Source of the DNA: JAEYZS01 sp964469265
Lineage (GTDB): Bacteria; Bdellovibrionota; Bdellovibrionia; Bdellovibrionales; JAEYZS01
Direction: 5' to 3'
Assembly: GCA_964469265.1 (NCBI GenBank)
Contig: CAYXYF010000002.1
Location: 1-64,000, forward strand
Length of the DNA: 64,000 nucleotides
This document shows positions 25,678 through 33,698 of the stretch, one piece after another; the first letter of the stretch is position 1, and every line of letters starts with the position of its first letter. The translations under genes and the position numbers were made by a program. Below the pieces are notes generated by a model that saw only the letters and a list, made by a program, of their open reading frames with translations, was not told the DNA's origin and made no database searches.

Positions 25678-28038
25678 CTATGGGGACGCCGCTACACAAG
25701 CGGGCCCACCTGTAGGGGTTGAGCCAATACTGATTGAGCAAGAATTTAAAACAGGACAGTATTTCGGGCCGCAATTTGTACTTGATGGCGTCATTATATT
25801 GTTCGGGCATGGCGGCTCCTCACAACTTGTTAAACATTTTCCCTGGTCCGAACAATAAGCTCCTGATGAACATCTGTTTCCGCCAACGGGGTTACCACCA
25901 TAAGAAAAACAAAAGTTTGTAACGCTCGCACCAGTATGCGGAGTTCCCATTAAAGTGGTGCTGTATTTTGATGGACCCGTGTTTTTAAAACGTCCGCATG
26001 GATCAATAACTAATGCACAATGATTTCCTCTAGGATCTTCTACACAGCCAGAATGAAGTAAAGGACTCCAACCTAGCATATCATTTCTGCAGTATCCTAA
26101 TGTCGGGATAAAGCCGCCCGTCACCGTCGGACACAACGTAACACGCCCGCAAGCCTTTTGAGCCGACGGAGGATAAGTAATATGACCAGAAAAATCTGGC
26201 TCTGCTCCAAAGGACTTATTACCTGTTGAAAAACTATTTACAGTAGGAGTTGGATCAAGACACCAGTTTTGAGTTCGTATTTCTCCCACGCCGCCTCCGC
26301 AGTCATTTTGTACTCGCATTTCAAACTGATAGGCACCAGCATCATTTACGGGAGCAACTTGCGCTATACATGTGTCACCTTCACAGACGCAGCCTGGGAA
26401 ACCTGCTCCAGGAGGAATTTCGTGAATAGCGCCCGAGGGCAAAGTTAGGGTCCCAGAGCAATATGATGAAGTTACACCAAATGCTCCTGAAGGAGTTGAA
26501 CCACTGATATTCACAGAGTAACTGACACCGCCACGCTCACATTGATAGTAATTGGTACCGAGAGGAGCTAACGCATTTGAATATTTTGACTGAGAAGTGA
26601 TTGTATGGTCACGACCTCGCTGATTTACGCTTGTCACCTGAGCGACACGCTGAGAGATTTCAGTCATTTGGCCTACGATGGGGGCGCTAGGTAAAACCGC
26701 AAAGTGGGGCAGAGAAATCGTTTCACAACTGTTCGGCGAAACACTACAAAATGAGGGTCCGACATTACCGTGAGTATCCACCGATCGCACGTCCACCACA
26801 TAGGCTCTGTTTTGTTTAAGGTTCGACAGCGTAATCGTTGCATTTGTTGTTACTTCCGTAGTGCTGTTATCACTGACAGGAGTATAGGCAATTTGAACGG
26901 TACCCGCCACGGAGCCATCAAAGTCATAAACTCTTGTTAGCTCGCAAGGCTCCCAGACATTTGTGTTTGCGGGATTGTTAAACCAATTCTTTTCTCCGAT
27001 CTTACACAAAAATGCGGAGCCTGGCTCAGAGTCAAGGCACGCACTCGTGCAAGTTCCGTGAGAAAACGTATTAAAAATATTTAGAGACTCAAGAGAGTTG
27101 CAAGTGCGACTTTGTATTGCGGCTAAACAATCTGTTAGACATGAATTGGGACTAGAATTCTTTACCGTTTTAACTTTAAAGCTCACGGGACGTCCCGATG
27201 AGCAATGCGATGGAAGGCCTTGCTTTCCAGAGGCACACAGTACGTCTTGCTCTTGCATCTCGAGAAGGGTTAAGGCCCCTGTCATATCTTGGGACGTTTG
27301 CACCTGTCCGCTTGCGGTGCAGGTGTACTCGTTTGGTGTATTCGCACCTGTAGTTACTTTCACTTTAAAGTGAATCGGCAGAGAGTGTGTTGAATCAGGA
27401 ATAGCACCGCCCACTAAACTTAATCGTTTTCTTCCATCACAGAGGCTTCCGCCAGCTTCTGATGGAAAGTTTATAGCAAGATCAATTTCTACATTCTGTT
27501 GTGACAAGCTAAATCCGGGCCTTGTGACATTGTCTCCAATAAAACGGCTTCCACAGTTCGGGTCATTCATATCAAGAGACTCGCAACAAAAATCGCCGCT
27601 AGTTGCAAGAAGTGTAAGGCGGTTGCTTGAGTTTTTAATGTTCAGATGATTGAAGTATTTCCAATCTGGCGGGAGCTGGCGCGTGGTACTTGCAAGATTC
27701 ATTCGGAAACCAGTCGGCCCCATAAACTGAGGTGCTAAATCTGTGCCCAGTCTGAATCGGTCTAAACCATCATCCGTAAAATCAAGACCCGCTGGATACC
27801 GTGTTGAACCGGGCTGGGGCCCATAGGAGCTGATAAAGAGTGAGGCCTCATCTTTTTTTATATATTCAACAACGGAATTTGCGATGGAGTCACAGCTTGA
27901 AGAAAGCCCCGCTCGTTGACCTTGTGTGTTCTGTTGCTGAACAAAATTGGCGACAAACATTGCAGCGATTGCGACCAATCCTGCAGCAAAGATAACGCCA
28001 ACAATCCCAAACCCACTCTGACTTCTAAAACCAAACAT
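25678..28038 (-). CDS. giant Cys-rich prepilin-like protein
   Basis: From the ATG at 28038 the protein has 786 residues. A TTG start six codons upstream is also open. The N-terminus reads as a type IV prepilin leader, MFGFRSQSG followed by FGIVGVIFAAGLVAIAAM: a short basic leader, a Gly before Phe, then about 20 hydrophobic residues. Residue 5 of the predicted mature form is Gly, not the usual Glu. The body is extremely Cys-rich and secreted-looking, with a fibronectin III-like stretch (around VTTNATITLSNLKQNRAYVV). This suggests a minor pseudopilin or surface protein exported through a type IV pilus or type II-like route. No pilus genes are adjacent. Confidence 0.7.
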   Translation of the reverse strand: MFGFRSQSGFGIVGVIFAAGLVAIAAMFVANFVQQQNTQGQRAGLSSSCDSIANSVVEYIKKDEASLFISSYGPQPGSTRYPAGLDFTDDGLDRFRLGTDLAPQFMGPTGFRMNLASTTRQLPPDWKYFNHLNIKNSSNRLTLLATSGDFCCESLDMNDPNCGSRFIGDNVTRPGFSLSQQNVEIDLAINFPSEAGGSLCDGRKRLSLVGGAIPDSTHSLPIHFKVKVTTGANTPNEYTCTASGQVQTSQDMTGALTLLEMQEQDVLCASGKQGLPSHCSSGRPVSFKVKTVKNSSPNSCLTDCLAAIQSRTCNSLESLNIFNTFSHGTCTSACLDSEPGSAFLCKIGEKNWFNNPANTNVWEPCELTRVYDFDGSVAGTVQIAYTPVSDNSTTEVTTNATITLSNLKQNRAYVVDVRSVDTHGNVGPSFCSVSPNSCETISLPHFAVLPSAPIVGQMTEISQRVAQVTSVNQRGRDHTITSQSKYSNALAPLGTNYYQCERGGVSYSVNISGSTPSGAFGVTSSYCSGTLTLPSGAIHEIPPGAGFPGCVCEGDTCIAQVAPVNDAGAYQFEMRVQNDCGGGVGEIRTQNWCLDPTPTVNSFSTGNKSFGAEPDFSGHITYPPSAQKACGRVTLCPTVTGGFIPTLGYCRNDMLGWSPLLHSGCVEDPRGNHCALVIDPCGRFKNTGPSKYSTTLMGTPHTGASVTNFCFSYGGNPVGGNRCSSGAYCSDQGKCLTSCEEPPCPNNIMTPSSTNCGPKYCPVLNSCSISIGSTPTGGPACVAASP

Positions 28039-28092
28039 ACAAACAGTATCCGCCAATTCAGTAAAAAAGGAAAATAAAACAATCCCCTTTTT

Positions 28093-28196
28093 ACCGAGCC
28101 GACCAGAGCGTGAAATCGAGTTAATTTTTAACGAAGAGATTGATCGCTCTATCGAGGCGCAACGACCGAGCCACCCGGAGCGTGAGATCGAGTTAA
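28093..28196. repeat. imperfect 32-bp direct repeat upstream of the prepilin-like gene
   Basis: Bases 28093-28124 and 28165-28196 are alike at 28 of 32 positions, sharing the core gagcgtga-atcgagttaa. The second copy ends three bases before the kup stop codon. The block lies between kup and the prepilin-like gene, both on the minus strand. Its role is unknown. Confidence 0.6.
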
Positions 28197-28198
28197 AA

Positions 28199-30076
28199 TT
28201 AGAGTTCTATCTGAACGCCTACCTCAATCACATTATTTGGCGGAATTTTAAAGAATGTCATTGGGCGCTCTGCGTTTCGAGACATTACAGCGAAGAGACG
28301 GTTTTTCCAGCTTTTGAAGAAGGAACGTTCTTTGGTGACAATAGTTTCTCTTCCGAGAATGAAAGTTGTGTATTCGAGGGGGAAGTGAAGCCCGGCTTCT
28401 TGGCATGATTTGAGGATGAGATAGATATTGGATCGTTCCATGAAACCGAAGTATGCACGCACGCGGTAGAAGTTTGGAGCAAGTTCTCTGATTTTAATTC
28501 TATCATCTGAGTCTACGACGGGTTCTTCACGAGTTTTTATGGTGAGGATCATGATATTCTCGTGGAGAATTTTATTATGCTTCATATTGTGAAGGAGTGG
28601 GAATGGAACACCCCACGCGTCTCCTGACATATAAATCGCATAGCCTGGTACTTTATGTGGCTTTAATAGATCAACTTTTTTAAAGAAATCTTCAACCATC
28701 ACGGAGCGTGTTTTAAGAACTTCAAGTAAACGGACGCGTCCTTTTTGCCAAGTCTTCATTAAAACATAAATGACAATCGCAAGAGCGATAGGGACCCATC
28801 CGCCATTAGGTACCTTAAACATATTCACAGTTAAAAAGACAAGATCGATGACTAAAATAGGACCCAAAATAAGTAAGGTTTTTTTAGGAGACCATTTCCA
28901 TATATTGAGAACGACATTAATAAGAAGCAATGTCGTAATGGTGGCAGTTCCCGCCACTGCAACACCGTAGGCCGCGGCGAGTGATGCTGGATTTTTAAAT
29001 TCTATCACCAACCAAATCACGCCAACAAGCATGGCCCAGTTCATAAATGGAATATAGATCTGTCCAATCTCACTTTTTGAAGTATGCACAATTTGCATTC
29101 GCGGAAAGTATCCCAACTGGATGGCTTGCTTCGTTAAAGAGAACACACCTGAGATTAAAGCCTGAGACGCAATAACTGCTGCCATGGTCGCCAAGATCAC
29201 AACAGGAATTAAAGCCCAGCTTGGAACCATATTGTAAAAGGGGTTGTTGACTGCTTCGGGGTTTCGTAAAAGTAAAGCTCCCTGACCGAAATAATTTAAA
29301 ACGAGCGCAGGAAATGCAACGTAAAACCATGCACGTTGGATCGGTTTTCTTCCGAAGTGCCCCATATCTGTATAGAGAGCTTCACCCCCAGTGACAACGA
29401 GGAACACCGACGCGAGAATAAAGAAACCCAAAAAACCATTATTCAAAAAAAACTGTATGGCGTAGTAAGGATTTAAAGCATAAAGAACATCGGGGTTGTT
29501 CCGAATCTCCTCTACACCGAGGTAACCGAGGGTTGTAAACCACAGGAGTATTAGTGGCCCTGAAATAAAGCCAATCTTAGCCGTTCCGAATCTTTGAATT
29601 GAAAATAGCAGCACTAAAACTGCTATGGTCAGCGGGAAAATAAAATAGCTGAAGTTGGGACTGATAATTTCTAATCCCTCAATGGCAGACATCACTGAAA
29701 TCGCAGGAGTGATGATCCCGTCACCATACAGTAAGCACGCCCCAGCAAGTCCCAAAAAAAGAACCCATCCGCGCTTACCTTTCGCTGATGACACGAGGGA
29801 CATTAACGAGAGAATTCCACCTTCTCCCTTATTGTCCGCTTTTAAAAGGATACTGACATACTTGATCGAGATGACCACAAGAAGGGTCCAAAAGATCAAT
29901 GATAAAATTCCTAGAATATTGTCGGGAGTCAGGGCGAGGTGACCATCATGAAAGCATTGTTTAATAGCGTAGAGAGGACTTGTTCCGATATCCCCTAGCA
30001 CCACACCGAGTGCTAGGAGTGTTAATATTAGAGAAGATCTTTTTTTAACTGATCCGTCTTCATGGCCGTTGTTCAT
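28199..30076 (-). CDS. kup: KUP-family potassium transporter
   Basis: The 625-residue protein opens with the family hallmark ALGVVLGDIGTSPLYA, followed by about 12 membrane helices and a C-terminal cytoplasmic domain (about 440-625), as in E. coli Kup (622 residues). It takes up potassium with protons. It follows smc by 16 bp on the same strand, so it may share its transcript. Confidence 0.95.
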   Translation of the reverse strand: MNNGHEDGSVKKRSSLILTLLALGVVLGDIGTSPLYAIKQCFHDGHLALTPDNILGILSLIFWTLLVVISIKYVSILLKADNKGEGGILSLMSLVSSAKGKRGWVLFLGLAGACLLYGDGIITPAISVMSAIEGLEIISPNFSYFIFPLTIAVLVLLFSIQRFGTAKIGFISGPLILLWFTTLGYLGVEEIRNNPDVLYALNPYYAIQFFLNNGFLGFFILASVFLVVTGGEALYTDMGHFGRKPIQRAWFYVAFPALVLNYFGQGALLLRNPEAVNNPFYNMVPSWALIPVVILATMAAVIASQALISGVFSLTKQAIQLGYFPRMQIVHTSKSEIGQIYIPFMNWAMLVGVIWLVIEFKNPASLAAAYGVAVAGTATITTLLLINVVLNIWKWSPKKTLLILGPILVIDLVFLTVNMFKVPNGGWVPIALAIVIYVLMKTWQKGRVRLLEVLKTRSVMVEDFFKKVDLLKPHKVPGYAIYMSGDAWGVPFPLLHNMKHNKILHENIMILTIKTREEPVVDSDDRIKIRELAPNFYRVRAYFGFMERSNIYLILKSCQEAGLHFPLEYTTFILGRETIVTKERSFFKSWKNRLFAVMSRNAERPMTFFKIPPNNVIEVGVQIEL

Positions 30077-30092
30077 ACTACCATTTCAAAGT

Positions 30093-33000
30093 CTATAATG
30101 CTGTCTGCACGCTATTCTTTGCCTCTTCTAAAGATACAGAGACCATACGAGACACACCTTTTTCCTGCATAGTTACACCATACAGCTTCTCGTTGATTTC
30201 CATAGTGTTCTTATTGTGAGTGACAACGATAATCTGAGAACGTTTTGCCATCTCACGAACAAGATCGTTAAATCTGAAAACGTTTGCATCATCAAGTGGC
30301 GCATCAACCTCATCCAGTAAACAGAACGGCGATGGCTTCACAAGGAAGATCGAGAAGATTAATGCCACAGAGGTTAACGCCTTCTCTCCGCCTGACATTA
30401 AAGTGATATTTTGAAGCTTTTTACCTGGAGGCTTAGCCATAATATCAATGCCTTGCTCGTCTTCACCTTCAATTTCAACTAAAGTTAACTGAGCTTCTCC
30501 ACCGCCAAACAAGACTGGGAAAACCTTTTGGAAACGTTCATTCACTGATTCAAAAGTTTCTCTAAAGCGGCGGTTACAAATTCGGTTAATACGATCAATC
30601 ACACGACGTAAGTTTTCTTTTGCTTCCATCAGATCTGATTCTTGTTGAACCAAGAACTCATATCTTTTCTGGATTTCATCATACTCCTGAATTGCAGAGA
30701 GGTTGACCTCACCAATACGTTTAATTTTATCTTTAAGGTCAGTGAGCTGAGCTTCCGTCGCCTCAACGTCGCAATCACGATCCGCGTACTCTTGAGACTT
30801 CATAGTAAGATCAAGCATATAACGCTCTCTCATTTGGTCCACAAGGTATTGAAGCTTCATTTGGGTCTGCTCTATTTTAAACTTCATTTCGTTTACGAGA
30901 GCTTGTTTTTCATTTCTCTCTCTTTGAATCTCAAACACTCGGCGTTGTTTCATTGAGTGCTCGTTGGAGATTTCAGTGAAGAGATTGCGCTCTTGCGATA
31001 AGGAACCTTCTGCATCATCAGCTTGTTGGATAAGTTGTTCTAATGCGACTCTTTCTTCTTCAAGTTGAACTTGATTAGTGCTTAACGCCTGGGTGTTTTG
31101 ATCGGCTTCATTGATCATTTGGTCAAGCTTTGCTGAAGCCTCATTAAACGATGCCTCTAGCATGCTCAATTGGTTCAGAAGCCCTTGCTTTGCTTGGCTA
31201 CTTTGCGCGAACTGTACTCTTGCGTTTGTTGCTTCAGTCCGAACTTGGTCAATACCCTCTTTGGCCGCCTCATATTCTGTTTCGATTGTTTGAACATTGA
31301 ATTCAAGTTCAAATTTTTTAGCTCTTAAATCAGCTGCTCGTTGGGATTCTTCATCACGTTTTTCGTCTAACGAAAGTTTTCGATTATCAATTTCTGAAAG
31401 TTCTTGATTTTGTCTTTCTAAGGATTCAGTCACGGAGCGCAGTTCGTTGTCGGCTCTTTCTAAATCTTTTCTGAGCTCCGATACTTTAAGTTCTTTTTGG
31501 ATTTGAAGTGTTTTTGCGCTTTCTAACTCTTTTGAAACTGCATCGAACTGATCTTCAAGCTTTTCAAGGGTCGCTTGTGAAAGCGCAAGCTTTCCAGCAA
31601 GTTCATCTTTAGTTTGTGAAAGTTCTTTAATCTCGCGGCGTCGTTTTAGCATTCCGCTGTCAGCAGAGTCAGATGCTCCCCCTGTCAGAACGCCATCTGC
31701 CGTTAAAACATCTCCATCTTCAGTAACAAAAGTCCAACCCGTATAGTGCGGTCTGAGTTTTAGTGCAGTCGAGATAGTGTCCACTACGACGATGTCATTC
31801 GTGATGAATTCCACTAGCGGCTTATACTTCTCTGGCGCACTCACTACTTTTGAAAGAAGCTCTTTCACGCCGATTTCTTTAGAAGGATCACCACTTCGCT
31901 GTAATGATGAAACCATTGCCATGTCACTTGCAAAGAAACTGGATCGTCCAGCGCTTTTTTCTTTTAAGTGCTCTACGGCCTGAAGAGAGTCATTTGAGCT
32001 ATGGCTAAGCAACATCTGAAGTTTTGGTCCCAATGCAGCTTCCATTGCAACTTCATACTGAGAAGGAACCTCAATAACGTCGGCAACTGGTGCAATATGT
32101 GAAACTGTTCCGTCGGCATGGATTTCAGCCTGAGCCTTCTTCCAAAGCATGACATTTTTTACACCATCTTCAAAGCCTTCAAAGTTTGCTTGAAGGTCCT
32201 CAAGTCCGTATAGGCGAGAGGCCACCTGATTTAATTCATCTTTATACTGTTGAACTTCTTCTCTGCGAGTTTCAACTTGTTCTTCGAGTGAATTTTTATT
32301 GGCTTCAAAGTTTTCAACATCGTTCATGATTGAAAGCTGAAGCTGCTTTTCGTTCTCTAATTCATTATAGAACTGTCTGCGTCGCGCCTGAAACTCTGAT
32401 TCTTTTTCTTTTAAAGACATCACGGTCTCAAGAACGGCTTCTCGCTTTTCATCGACTTCCTCAATTCTTGCTTCAAGACTTGAGATATTAATTTCGACTT
32501 GATTAAGAGCTGTATTGATTGTGACCAATTCCCTGCGAATCCCAGTTAGCTCTTGGTCCGCAGTTTGAATTCGTGACTGCATCTTTTGATAAACTTCTTC
32601 TTTTTCAACATGAGTTCGCTCTAACGTTTCAACTTCCTGAGATATCACCCCAAGCTTTTCTCGGATGTCTGCTAACTGCGCTTCTAAAATACTCTTACGC
32701 GCTTGCGTTTCTTGTTTTATGGAAGACTGAACGGCCTCATTACGTTGCGCCTGTTCGACTTCAAAACCTAATCTCTGAATGACGTTTTCTCTTTCACGAA
32801 CCTGTTGCTTTAATTGGTTTGCTTGAACCGCGGTGATCTCAAGGCTTTTTTCTTTTTCTGCAATTTCCAGAGCCAGTCTTTCAACTTCTGCGCTAAGAGT
32901 GTCTAACTCAGAACTTGCTTGAATATCACCATCTTCAGATTCAGAGAAACTTACTTTTAAGGCTTTAAGTTCATCGTTCATCTGTAGATATTGTTTTGAA

Positions 33001-33698
33001 CTTAAAAGTAACTCAAGATCTTCAACTTGGATTTTAAGCTCTCTGTATCTTTCAGCTCTTTTTGCCTGCCGTTGAAGGCTATCGATTTGTCGTTTTAATT
33101 CTGCAATGATGTCTTTGAGTCTTACTAAGTTCTGATCAGTTGCAACGATCTTTCTTTGAGACTCTTTCTTTCTCACTTTAAATTTTGTGATTCCAGCGGC
33201 TTCATCAATAAGGCTTCTTCTGTCTAGGGGCTTTGCTGTAATGATCTTACCAATGGCACCTTGTTCGATAATAGAAAAGCCCTTTGATCCTGCGCCTGTG
33301 TCCATAAAAATTTCTTGGATATCACGCAATCTTGCAGGTTCTTTGTTAACGAGGTACTCACTCTCACCTGAGCGGTGGAGTCTACGTGTGACCGAAATTT
33401 CTGAAAAACTTAAATACTTCGCTGGGAAAGGACCGCCGTCATTTTCCAAAGTCATTGTCACTTCAGCAAATCCACCAGGCGCATAACCTTCAGCACCACC
33501 GAAGATGAGATCTTCCATGCTTTGACCGCGAAGATGCTTAGCAGATTGCTCGCCCATAACCCACGTGATGGCATCGACAATATTGGATTTACCGCAGCCG
33601 TTAGGACCTACAATCCCAGTCACGCCCGCATCAAATAAAATAACAGTTTTATCTTTGAATGACTTGAACCCAATGAGTTCTAACTTTTTGATTCTCAA
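30093..33698 (-). CDS. smc: chromosome segregation protein SMC
   Basis: SMC forms the ring-shaped condensin that compacts and separates sister chromosomes with ScpA/B. The 1201 residues contain the N-terminal Walker A (GPNGCGKSNIVDAI), long coiled coils (about 170-500 and 680-1010), the central hinge (about 510-640, GLEDLQANFEGF onward), and the C-terminal signature LMSGGEKAL with Walker B CLLDEVDAPLDDANV. It overlaps ppdK by 4 bp. ScpA and ScpB are not in the window. Confidence 0.97.
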   Translation of the reverse strand: MRIKKLELIGFKSFKDKTVILFDAGVTGIVGPNGCGKSNIVDAITWVMGEQSAKHLRGQSMEDLIFGGAEGYAPGGFAEVTMTLENDGGPFPAKYLSFSEISVTRRLHRSGESEYLVNKEPARLRDIQEIFMDTGAGSKGFSIIEQGAIGKIITAKPLDRRSLIDEAAGITKFKVRKKESQRKIVATDQNLVRLKDIIAELKRQIDSLQRQAKRAERYRELKIQVEDLELLLSSKQYLQMNDELKALKVSFSESEDGDIQASSELDTLSAEVERLALEIAEKEKSLEITAVQANQLKQQVRERENVIQRLGFEVEQAQRNEAVQSSIKQETQARKSILEAQLADIREKLGVISQEVETLERTHVEKEEVYQKMQSRIQTADQELTGIRRELVTINTALNQVEINISSLEARIEEVDEKREAVLETVMSLKEKESEFQARRRQFYNELENEKQLQLSIMNDVENFEANKNSLEEQVETRREEVQQYKDELNQVASRLYGLEDLQANFEGFEDGVKNVMLWKKAQAEIHADGTVSHIAPVADVIEVPSQYEVAMEAALGPKLQMLLSHSSNDSLQAVEHLKEKSAGRSSFFASDMAMVSSLQRSGDPSKEIGVKELLSKVVSAPEKYKPLVEFITNDIVVVDTISTALKLRPHYTGWTFVTEDGDVLTADGVLTGGASDSADSGMLKRRREIKELSQTKDELAGKLALSQATLEKLEDQFDAVSKELESAKTLQIQKELKVSELRKDLERADNELRSVTESLERQNQELSEIDNRKLSLDEKRDEESQRAADLRAKKFELEFNVQTIETEYEAAKEGIDQVRTEATNARVQFAQSSQAKQGLLNQLSMLEASFNEASAKLDQMINEADQNTQALSTNQVQLEEERVALEQLIQQADDAEGSLSQERNLFTEISNEHSMKQRRVFEIQRERNEKQALVNEMKFKIEQTQMKLQYLVDQMRERYMLDLTMKSQEYADRDCDVEATEAQLTDLKDKIKRIGEVNLSAIQEYDEIQKRYEFLVQQESDLMEAKENLRRVIDRINRICNRRFRETFESVNERFQKVFPVLFGGGEAQLTLVEIEGEDEQGIDIMAKPPGKKLQNITLMSGGEKALTSVALIFSIFLVKPSPFCLLDEVDAPLDDANVFRFNDLVREMAKRSQIIVVTHNKNTMEINEKLYGVTMQEKGVSRMVSVSLEEAKNSVQTAL

